DNA of 5,322 bases from Actinomycetes bacterium. Its GTDB lineage: Bacteria; Actinomycetota; Acidimicrobiia; Acidimicrobiales; Acidimicrobiaceae. The DNA lies in NCBI GenBank assembly GCA_021819025.1, contig JAKASN010000176.1, positions 1 through 5,322 on the forward strand, in the 5' to 3' direction. The notes below the pieces were generated by a model. The model ran no database searches. It saw only the letters and a program-made list of their open reading frames with translations, and had not been told where the DNA came from. Below, one piece after another: positions 1 to 5,322 of this stretch (position 1 is the first letter of the stretch; every line of letters begins with the position of its first letter). The position numbers were made by a program, and so were the translations under genes.

Positions 1-30
1 GCGAATGCAGAAACGAGCCAATGGAAAATG

Positions 31-103
31 TGGTCGGGACCGGTTTCGATCCGGTGACCCCACGCTTTTCAGGCGTGTGCTCTACCAACTGAGCTACCCG
101 ACC
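31..103 (-). tRNA. tRNA-Phe (anticodon GAA)
   Basis: On the minus strand this folds as a complete 73-nt cloverleaf. The 7-bp acceptor stem pairs GGTCGGG with CCCGACC, the D stem pairs GCTC with GAGC, and the anticodon stem pairs CACGC with GCGTG around loop CTGAAAA, which gives anticodon GAA. The T stem pairs ACCGG with CCGGT and the discriminator is A. No CCA is encoded (CAT follows), so it must be added after transcription. The T loop is ATCGAAA, with A at position 54 where nearly all bacterial elongator tRNAs have T. The gene lies 20 bases downstream of tRNA-Asp and is probably co-transcribed with it. Confidence 0.96.
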
Positions 104-123
104 ACGGCAGTCGAAACTACCAG

Positions 124-198
124 CGGACCTGACGGGATTTGAACCCGCGACCTCCGGCTTGACAGGCCGGCGTGCACTCCGAGCTGCACCACAGGTCC
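124..198 (-). tRNA. tRNA-Asp (anticodon GTC)
   Basis: On the minus strand this folds as a complete 75-nt cloverleaf. The acceptor stem pairs GGACCTG with CAGGTCC and the discriminator is G73. The D stem pairs GTGC with GCAC around a 10-nt loop containing GG. The anticodon stem pairs CCGGC with GCCGG around loop CTGTCAA, giving GTC for aspartate. The T arm pairs GCGGG with CCCGT around the standard loop TTCAAAT. No CCA is encoded. Position 38 is A, where the usual base in tRNA-Asp is C. The gene sits 20 bases upstream of tRNA-Phe, so the two probably share a precursor. Confidence 0.96.
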
Positions 199-261
199 CA
201 GTTCGCTATCAACGCAATGCGCGAAGCAGGAAACAATAGCTTAGCAAGTCGGTGCGCTGCT

Positions 262-295
262 TCACCCCGCGCTAGGAAATTTAGCGGTGCGGTGA
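262..295 (-). other. Possible RNA hairpin in the tRNA spacer
   Basis: Two helices are separated by a small internal loop. An outer 5-bp helix pairs 262-266 with 291-295 (TCACC/GGTGA), and an inner 5-bp helix pairs 270-274 with 282-286, closing a 7-nt loop. No T-run follows on the minus strand, so it is not a standard intrinsic terminator. It could be a processing structure in a Glu-Asp-Phe precursor, or chance. Confidence 0.25.
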
Positions 296-406
296 CTTCT
301 ATAACGTCCCTGCTTGAAGTTGGATGGATGCCATTAGGCGTCATAACTAATCGAATCTCGTGCAAAATCGTCGGTGCCTCCATAGATAGTGGATCCAATT
401 TTCATA

Positions 407-419
407 TCACTCTGGCCGA
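407..419. repeat. 13-bp direct repeat, copy 1
   Basis: The 13-mer tcactctggccga occurs here and again at 486-498, 79 bases on. It lies in non-coding sequence between tRNA-Glu and tRNA-Asp. Two copies are too few for a CRISPR-like array; this may be a protein-binding site, a small duplication or chance. Confidence 0.5.
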
Positions 420-485
420 CGCGAGAACGGGGAGCAAGCCACCTCCGGGGCGAGATTTGGCTCAGAGCTGGTGGAGTTGAAAATG

Positions 486-498
486 TCACTCTGGCCGA
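486..498. repeat. 13-bp direct repeat, copy 2
   Basis: This is the second exact copy of the 13-mer at 407-419. Its right end runs into the 10-bp palindrome gccgatcggc (494-503), which copy 1 lacks. Confidence 0.5.
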
Positions 499-661
499 TC
501 GGCTCCTCGAAGGCAGCACGCGTAAGATATTGGCGTTGGCTGGCGAGCTTGGCCCTACGCGGTGCTCAAAACGACTCCTAGAGGTCCGCGAAGCGTAATG
601 TAGTCCTGGTTTGGCTCGCATCATATTTCTGGCTCGCCCGTAATTCCGAGCGCCGATGGCG

Positions 662-734
662 CACCCCCAACGGGATTCGAACCCGTGTTACCGCCGTGAA
701 AGGGCGACGTCCTAGGCCACTAGACGATGGGGGC
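662..734 (-). tRNA. tRNA-Glu (anticodon TTC)
   Basis: On the minus strand this folds as a complete 73-nt cloverleaf. The acceptor stem pairs GCCCCCA with TGGGGGT, giving a G1-U72 wobble at the end, which I recall as common in actinobacterial tRNA-Glu. The D stem pairs GTCT with GGAC, and the anticodon stem pairs TCGCC with GGCGG around loop CTTTCAC, giving anticodon TTC. The T arm pairs ACGGG with CCCGT around TTCGAAT. The discriminator is G and no CCA is encoded. It is first in the Glu-Asp-Phe order, but a 463-base spacer separates it from the other two. Confidence 0.96.
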
Positions 735-738
735 CAGT

Positions 739-767
739 TTTCTAGAAGCAATGCGGTCGCTAGTCAA
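739..767 (-). promoter_or_regulatory. Probable sigma70-type promoter for tRNA-Glu
   Basis: On the minus strand TTGACT (762-767), matching the -35 consensus at five of six bases, is followed after exactly 17 bases by TAGAAA (739-744), matching the -10 consensus at four of six. Only four bases separate the -10 box from the first tRNA base, so initiation would fall at or very near the mature 5' end. The 17-bp spacing supports the call; the short leader and imperfect -10 weaken it. Confidence 0.45.
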
Positions 768-813
768 CGGCCCAAGCGGATTCCATCCCGGAGAGAAACA
801 AAACTTTTGCCTC

Positions 814-2088
814 TCAGCTCGAAAGATGCCACTCGACGCCGCCAGGCGTGTCTCTGACCACAACTCCTAGGCCATCGAGTCTATCGCGAAGCATATCGGC
901 GTCGCCCCACCTTTTTTCATCGCGGGCTGCTGCCCTCATTTCTAAGAGAGCTTCGACGAAAGGAGCGAGACGATTGCGCAGTGGCACAAAACCTTCTCGA
1001 AGAACTGGCTCCAGCCTGGTCACCATAGAACGGATTGTGCTTCTTCCCTTCTCGAGGTCGTCTGACTGAAGGGTGTCAGCCGCCCAGGCTACGACTTCGG
1101 CGTCGAGATCCAGAATTGTGGCGATGCATTCGCTGCTGTCGCGACCCAGCAGCGCCTCATCGAAGCGAGCTAAGTATGCCTCGATACTTTTTAGCAATGG
1201 AGATCTCTCCAGTGCGGACGATTCGGCCCTGGGAGTAGTTTCCGCACCGCCGATAGCAAAATCTCCAATCGGCGAAAGCTCGCCTAAGGCCACTTTTCGC
1301 AATCGTTCTTTGAGATCCTTGAAGGAGAGCGACGTTCCATTCAGGAGAACTTCTCGAGACTCGTTCTTGCGCAGCGTGACTCCGCCGATGCCCACCACAT
1401 CGACTGTGTCAGCGTTGAGATCGATGATCAAGCCGGTGTGCTCGTCCAGGCCAAGAATCGCCGTTTCGTCTGGGAGCTGGGCCTCTAACATCCTTAGGCG
1501 CAATTCGCCCATGTAGCAATATCGCGTGTCGTGGTTTCCCCCCTCGGCATTATTGAAATGCGGCACCACGAGAACGTCGAGTCCGATGCTCGAAAGTACG
1601 TCGAGGCCGTCTTTGAGTGCTGGGTCTTCGCCGACCTTGTAGATCTCATACACCGGGATGGTGAAGCGACCCAGCGTCGATACCGCGGCGGAAGAAAACG
1701 CGACAACGCCCCCTTGTTCAAGTTTTTCCTTGAGAAGATGGGCGGTGTTTGTCGTGGCCCATTGGCGCAGCGCGTAAGTGGGGCTGCCCGGCCCTGCGAA
1801 GAGGTAGCTTGCGACGCGCACGGCATTGGCGAACTTTTCCACCTCGATCGATGTTGCCGTGGCTGAATTTCGCAAGGTGGCGACCTCAAGAGTGACGTTG
1901 ATGGAGTTGCGGAAGTACTCTTGTGCGCGCCCGGCTATGTCATCGGCGTTCTCTTGGAACCCAAAAGGAGTGTCGATGATGACCGCAGCCGCATCCTTGG
2001 GAAGCCGCCGAAAAATTTCCCTATGCGCGGTCACCATCGTTGGGCTGGTCTCTCCCGAGCCCATTAACATAAGGATTCTCTCGGTCAA
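814..2088 (-). CDS. Peptidase S51/cyanophycinase-like protein with CysRS-type C-terminal domain
   Basis: This 424-residue protein has two parts. Residues 1-255 resemble peptidase family S51 (cyanophycinase/peptidase E, class I glutamine-amidotransferase fold): MGSGETSP near the start, FAGPGSPTYAL at 97-107, a nucleophile-elbow segment FSSAAVSTLG at 131-140 with Ser133 the likely nucleophile, PHF with His177, and GLDEHTG at 213-219 with Glu216. The elbow departs from the family's usual G-x-S-A-G, and the Gln-containing motif is replaced by GPGSP, so the substrate may differ from cyanophycin. Residues 295-424 are mostly helical and end in a segment typical of the cysteinyl-tRNA synthetase C-terminus (ARDEKRWGDAD near 388-398, LGVVVRDTPGG at 407-417, then W420). 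There is no signal peptide, so it is presumably cytosolic. The TTG start shares the TTGA overlap with the preceding gene's stop, and GGGGG lies 7 bases upstream. ATG codons at residues 7 and 9 are less likely starts. Molecular function is not established. Confidence 0.9.
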   Translation of the reverse strand: MTERILMLMGSGETSPTMVTAHREIFRRLPKDAAAVIIDTPFGFQENADDIAGRAQEYFRNSINVTLEVATLRNSATATSIEVEKFANAVRVASYLFAGPGSPTYALRQWATTNTAHLLKEKLEQGGVVAFSSAAVSTLGRFTIPVYEIYKVGEDPALKDGLDVLSSIGLDVLVVPHFNNAEGGNHDTRYCYMGELRLRMLEAQLPDETAILGLDEHTGLIIDLNADTVDVVGIGGVTLRKNESREVLLNGTSLSFKDLKERLRKVALGELSPIGDFAIGGAETTPRAESSALERSPLLKSIEAYLARFDEALLGRDSSECIATILDLDAEVVAWAADTLQSDDLEKGRSTIRSMVTRLEPVLREGFVPLRNRLAPFVEALLEMRAAARDEKRWGDADMLRDRLDGLGVVVRDTPGGVEWHLSS

Positions 2089-2993
2089 TTTGTGACCCCC
2101 GTCATCGCCAGAAGGACATCTCGGGCGATAGTAGCAACCCGGCGGGGATGTTGTGCGTGCAAGTCATGGTCTGAGTTCTCGAAGATTTCAAAGGTGGCAT
2201 TCGGTACCCCAGTAAATGCTGAGATCGCTCGTTCCCGTTGGGCAACGAACGGTGAATTTGCCCGGTCCGCGAGTAGAAATCTTATCGGCACCTGGATTTG
2301 TGTCAGGATGGTGAGAGGAGTGTAACGGTAGAGTTCTTCGAGGATCTCCATGTGATGTTGGCGCGAGAGGCGCGGACGAACCGTGTTGTCGTCCGCAAAC
2401 TCCATGTTGGCCAACGAGCCTGCGATGGCAAGATCGCTCCAATCGGGGTGACTGTTTCGCATCCACGTTTCGAGTTCGGCGCCTGAGGTTCTGCTTAGAT
2501 CGGGCGGCGTAAGGCGTTCTTTGCATGACTGCCAATCTGGGAACTCCCACTTCAAGTCCACCAAGCCGCCATCGATAAGTATCAGCGAACCAACTAGGTG
2601 CGGATTTCGCAGTGCAAATTCGCTTACCACCGCAGCACCCCATGACTGTCCGATCCATACCGCCGGGTAGTCGCTAGCCTCGTCATGCAGGGCTGTAATG
2701 GCTGCGTAGAGATCGCGAGAGATCGTCTCGTGGTCGTAGCCGGTGGATGGTTTGGAACTCTGTCCATGTCCACGCAGGTCGATCGCTATCGATCCATATC
2801 CCCATTCCGCGAGGGTCTCTGCCACTCCGTCGTAGAGACGCGCGTTGGACGCCAAACCGTGAACCATAACAAAGCGAACCGGAGCTTCGTTTCTAAGAAT
2901 TACGTTTAGCGATACTCCGGGTTCGGTCTCAACCATGATTTGCTGCATTACAACAAAAACACCCTCGGGGTGAAATGGATTCCGATTCAGCAC
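2085..2993 (-). CDS. Alpha/beta-fold hydrolase
   Basis: This 302-residue protein has the layout of the alpha/beta-hydrolase (abhydrolase_1) family. The oxyanion-loop motif VHGLASN has His45-Gly46, DLRGHGQSS spans residues 72-80, and the nucleophile elbow GQSWG at 115-119 has Ser117. Asp243 (LLAD) is the likely acid, and His276 in SDHDLH is the likely general base. The triad is therefore apparently complete. It should hydrolyse an ester, lactone or similar bond in the cytosol; the substrate cannot be deduced. The GTG start lies 6 bases after the previous gene's stop with GAGG just upstream, suggesting translational coupling. ATG codons at residues 16 (2948) and 20 (2936) are alternatives, because the recognisable domain begins near residue 20. 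Its stop overlaps the next gene's TTG start by 4 bases. Confidence 0.92.
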   Translation of the reverse strand: MLNRNPFHPEGVFVVMQQIMVETEPGVSLNVILRNEAPVRFVMVHGLASNARLYDGVAETLAEWGYGSIAIDLRGHGQSSKPSTGYDHETISRDLYAAITALHDEASDYPAVWIGQSWGAAVVSEFALRNPHLVGSLILIDGGLVDLKWEFPDWQSCKERLTPPDLSRTSGAELETWMRNSHPDWSDLAIAGSLANMEFADDNTVRPRLSRQHHMEILEELYRYTPLTILTQIQVPIRFLLADRANSPFVAQRERAISAFTGVPNATFEIFENSDHDLHAQHPRRVATIARDVLLAMTGVTN

Positions 2994-2999
2994 ATTTCC

Positions 3000-3986
3000 T
3001 CAACCCGAGGCCGCGCGTCTGCCCAAGATCTCCTCGACCACCGAAATTACTTGTCGAGAACGCGCGATCGGCCTGGGTGGAGATGACCCGTCCAGGTGAG
3101 AGTCGACGAAGGACTTTACCATCGCCGAGTAAGGGTCGTTGCTAGGAGAAAAGATCGTCTCGGACCCGATCGGTGTAATCAAAGTTATCGCGGTGTCCAA
3201 TGGCGATGGCGTAAATGCATGTTCGACACTGAGGACACCATCGGAGCCAGTAATTCTCAGGCTCTGTTCTTCGGGCGCCTCGAAGGAACAACTTATCTCC
3301 GCATGCGCGCCTGAGTCATAGTCCAGGTTAGCGACGAGCCCCGCTACGACGCCCGACTTGATGTCGATGGTTTCGATTTCGATTCCGTCCGGCATGCCGA
3401 GCAGGTCGATTATGGGATCGAGAAGATAGATTCCCACATCGGTCAAGGCGCCACCACCGAGTTCGGGATTCCAGCGGTAATTTCTCGTGTCAGAGAGGGT
3501 GAAGGTGAATGCAGCCTTGATGTCTTGCAGCTCTCCGATACGACCGCTGTTGGCGATGCGCCGCAGTTCCAGGTCGCGCATGCTAAAGGCCGTCATGTAA
3601 GCCTCCATCACCAAGGCGCCGGTTTTGTCAGCTAAGTGGGCAAGTTCGTCGATCTCCGCAGTGGAAATGGCGATGGGCTTTTCGCAGAGTACTGAGATAC
3701 CTTCGCGCATCGCCGCGATTGCCCACTGGGCATGCATCGAATTCGGTGTGGCAATGTAGAGGGCATCTACGAGTGATTTGTCGATGAGATCTTGGTAGTC
3801 ATCGACTCGCCTGGCGCCCAATTCGTCGAGCGGGAGCTTCCCAGGATGAGAGAGGCTGGCAAAGACAGCGATAACTGAACGCGCTTCTGCGATAATTGCC
3901 GGGATGACGGCGACATTAGCTACGAAAGAAGCCCCTCCCATGACACCCCAGCGAATCGGGGAACGAGAGTCCTGAGCGGTGGTCAT
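3000..3986 (-). CDS. Gfo/Idh/MocA family NAD(P)-dependent oxidoreductase
   Basis: This 328-residue protein is of normal length for the family. An N-terminal Rossmann fold begins with GVMGGAS (14-20). The family motif CEKP is at 101-104, with Lys103 the presumed catalytic lysine. EAYMTAF is at 128-134, and GGGALTDVGIYLLD at 177-190 supplies Asp183 and Tyr187. A tyrosine in place of the more common histidine, with the overall motif set, recalls the dihydrodiol/D-xylose dehydrogenase and glucose-fructose-oxidoreductase branch, which oxidises or reduces sugar-like substrates with NAD(P). The exact substrate is unknown. The ATG lies 3 bases after the preceding gene's stop and has no good ribosome site of its own, which suggests coupled translation. 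It differs clearly from its neighbour at 3990, so the pair is not a recent tandem duplication. Confidence 0.93.
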   Translation of the reverse strand: MTTAQDSRSPIRWGVMGGASFVANVAVIPAIIAEARSVIAVFASLSHPGKLPLDELGARRVDDYQDLIDKSLVDALYIATPNSMHAQWAIAAMREGISVLCEKPIAISTAEIDELAHLADKTGALVMEAYMTAFSMRDLELRRIANSGRIGELQDIKAAFTFTLSDTRNYRWNPELGGGALTDVGIYLLDPIIDLLGMPDGIEIETIDIKSGVVAGLVANLDYDSGAHAEISCSFEAPEEQSLRITGSDGVLSVEHAFTPSPLDTAITLITPIGSETIFSPSNDPYSAMVKSFVDSHLDGSSPPRPIARSRQVISVVEEILGRRAASG

Positions 3987-3989
3987 GAA

Positions 3990-5322
3990 CTAGAGCTTTG
4001 CATAGTGATCGCCCTGGGCGCTCAAGTGATGTGCTACCTCGAGCACTTCAATGACTGGCCGCACCGATTCTGCGGTTACCGCGAGGGGATCTCCGAAGAC
4101 AAGATGGTCGGAGAGGTTGGCATGGTAGGAGAATGGCGCCGTTCTTCGCGGACCGACGAGCAGTTCCTGAGTGGAATCTGGTCCTCGATATAGCGAGACT
4201 TTGAAGGTCACCGGTGCCTCGGCGTGATGGTACTCGGTCCTGGTAAAGCCGAAGGGAAATTCGACTTCTGACTTCACGACAGGTTCATAGTGGGCGACCG
4301 CAGTTCCCAAAGTTCCCTGGACGTAGAACTTCGGCCTCCTGACCCCTGCGATGTCGCTCTGGATGAACTCCGCTTCTCGACCGTCCTGAAAAGCCATCCT
4401 GATGCGTATCTGATCCAGATTGGTGATGTCATTCCACACCCGTTTATGACTTTGTACAAATAATTCTGTGGGTGAAGCGCCGTAGAGTTGGAGTATCCAA
4501 TCGATATGATGTGATCCCCAGTCATAGGCCGCGCCGCCTGAGATGGTCTCCTCGGAATGCCACGCTCGACATGGGTGCTCGAATCCGCCTACGAAGGTCT
4601 CTAAATTAAAGACCTCTCCAAGCTCCCCCGAGTCGATTAGTTCGCGCAGCGCTAAAAAGTCCGCGTCAAACCTGCGGTTTTGATGGACGCTAAGGGCAAC
4701 ATTGTGCTCCCGCGCCATATCGATCAGGGAATCGGCCTCTCGCGTTGTGAGGCACATGGGCTTTTCCAACACCACATGTTTCCCAGCCGTGATCGCCGCA
4801 GTGGCGAGTTCGAAGTGAGTACTCGGAGGCGTGGCGATCACCACCAGGTCGATTTCGGGATCTTGGGTCAGCTCCATTCCGTCGCGGTAAGTACGGATCC
4901 CAGCAAACTCCTCTTGTGCCAGGTCGCGTCGGTCGGAATTAGGTTCAGCGATGGCTCCGAGCGTCAGGCCCGCAGTGTGTTTGATGGCTACCCCGTGATA
5001 GTGTCCCATTCCCCCGTAGGCTCCATATCCGACGATGCCAACTTGAAAGTCGCTTTTTGACCTAGAGCGTGGCGGAAGAACCGCACGACGTACGAGGCGA
5101 CCGAAGCTCTCGTTTCCACGGCTCGGCTGAGTCGGATGAAGTCCTATAACAGTGCAATCGCCATAGCGGACTATGGCGGCGCGATCGCGAAATCCTACCG
5201 AAATCGACGCAGAAATCTCTGCCTCGGGCGCGGGGAGCACTTCGATGAAGTGCCCATATACGGCGACCTCTGCGACGATGCCAGAAGCTCTGACTGCCGG
5301 GCTCGGAGAAAGATACCAGATC
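3990..5322 (-). CDS. Gfo/Idh/MocA family oxidoreductase with N-terminal extension, 5' end beyond window
   Basis: The oxidoreductase part starts near residue 65 (numbered from GTG at 5240) with GIVGYGAYGG at 68-77. LEKP follows at 158-161 with Lys160, then HQNRRFDADF at 186-195, and GGAAYDWGSHHID at 235-247 with Asp240, His244 and Asp247. It is thus a full NAD(P)-dependent dehydrogenase of the inositol/sugar type, substrate unknown. Upstream the frame has no stop up to the window edge. GTG at 5238-5240 is the only in-frame start before the Rossmann motif, and it has no ribosome site. The roughly 90 upstream residues look coding; the segment IVRYGDCTVIGLHPTQPSRG resembles the end of a class I glutamine-amidotransferase-like domain (BPL_N or ThuA type), followed by an arginine/serine/proline linker. 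I therefore mark the gene as 5'-partial. The alternative is a 416-residue protein starting at 5240. It heads the visible operon. Confidence 0.88.
   Translation of the reverse strand, partial: IWYLSPSPAVRASGIVAEVAVYGHFIEVLPAPEAEISASISVGFRDRAAIVRYGDCTVIGLHPTQPSRGNESFGRLVRRAVLPPRSRSKSDFQVGIVGYGAYGGMGHYHGVAIKHTAGLTLGAIAEPNSDRRDLAQEEFAGIRTYRDGMELTQDPEIDLVVIATPPSTHFELATAAITAGKHVVLEKPMCLTTREADSLIDMAREHNVALSVHQNRRFDADFLALRELIDSGELGEVFNLETFVGGFEHPCRAWHSEETISGGAAYDWGSHHIDWILQLYGASPTELFVQSHKRVWNDITNLDQIRIRMAFQDGREAEFIQSDIAGVRRPKFYVQGTLGTAVAHYEPVVKSEVEFPFGFTRTEYHHAEAPVTFKVSLYRGPDSTQELLVGPRRTAPFSYHANLSDHLVFGDPLAVTAESVRPVIEVLEVAHHLSAQGDHYAKL

Larger units (their letters stand above)
199..661. other. Gene-free spacer inside the tRNA cluster
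   Basis: These 463 bases lie between tRNA-Glu and tRNA-Asp. Open frames exist on both strands, but they run into tRNA sequence or have arginine/serine-rich translations, and I can support none as a gene. The spacer contains a 13-bp direct repeat (407-419 and 486-498), a 10-bp palindrome (494-503), a possible hairpin (262-295) and an 8-bp repeat of tggctcgc (612-619 and 630-637). I found no extra tRNA, no duplicated tRNA end that would mark an integration site, and no clear promoter for tRNA-Asp. Confidence 0.6.

Noticed and set aside
124..198. tRNA-Asp as an integration site for a mobile element
   Set aside because: I found no second copy of a tRNA end in the window and no integrase gene.
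172..480. 102-residue plus-strand open frame
   Set aside because: It begins inside tRNA-Asp on the opposite strand and has no recognisable features.
334..624. 96-residue minus-strand open frame in the tRNA spacer
   Set aside because: It is arginine- and serine-rich, has no recognisable domain and no clear ribosome site, and looks like a chance frame.
631..654. Hairpin (ggctcg/cgagc) just after tRNA-Glu
   Set aside because: Only about five base pairs with a 10-nt loop and no T-run; too weak to call a terminator.
791..815. Imperfect hairpin (gagag/ctctc with caaa/tttg inside) at the end of the S51-like gene
   Set aside because: The stem is weak, overlaps the stop codon and is not followed by a T-run, so I do not call a terminator.
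1073..1516. 147-residue plus-strand open frame opposite the S51-like gene
   Set aside because: It is a shadow of the minus-strand gene, serine/arginine-rich and without a domain.
3000..5240. Tandem duplication of the two Gfo/Idh/MocA genes
   Set aside because: They share only family motifs; lengths, active-site residues (Tyr187 versus His244) and C-terminal halves differ, so they are distant paralogues.

Overview
The window reads as bacterial chromosome, probably Actinomycetota. Three things suggest this: the tRNA order Glu-Asp-Phe on one strand, a tRNA-Glu with a G1-U72 acceptor end, and a cyanophycinase-like protein carrying a cysteinyl-tRNA-synthetase-type C-terminal domain. Base composition looks moderately GC-rich, and starts include GTG and TTG. 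The lineage is an inference from recalled family distributions. All supported genes lie on the minus strand, so transcription runs from the right edge to the left.

Right to left, positions 5322-814 form one compact run of four genes, apparently an operon. First is a Gfo/Idh/MocA oxidoreductase whose frame stays open to the window edge and carries an extra N-terminal region. After a 3-base gap comes a second, different Gfo/Idh/MocA oxidoreductase. After a 6-base gap comes an alpha/beta hydrolase. Its stop codon overlaps the TTG start of the last gene, a peptidase-S51/cyanophycinase-like protein with a CysRS-type tail. Two NAD(P)-dependent sugar- or cyclitol-type dehydrogenases plus a hydrolase suggest oxidation and hydrolysis of a small carbohydrate-like compound, but the substrate cannot be read from the sequence.

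Positions 735-813 are a short spacer with a plausible promoter for tRNA-Glu (662-734). A spacer of 463 bases without a convincing gene (199-661) separates tRNA-Glu from the closely spaced tRNA-Asp (124-198) and tRNA-Phe (31-103). That spacer holds a 13-bp direct repeat and a possible hairpin. None of the tRNAs encodes its CCA end. The tRNA-Phe has an unusual T-loop with A at position 54.

The most unusual points are two domain fusions: the S51-like domain with a CysRS C-terminal domain, and the extra region on the first oxidoreductase. I found no CRISPR array, insertion sequence or prophage gene.
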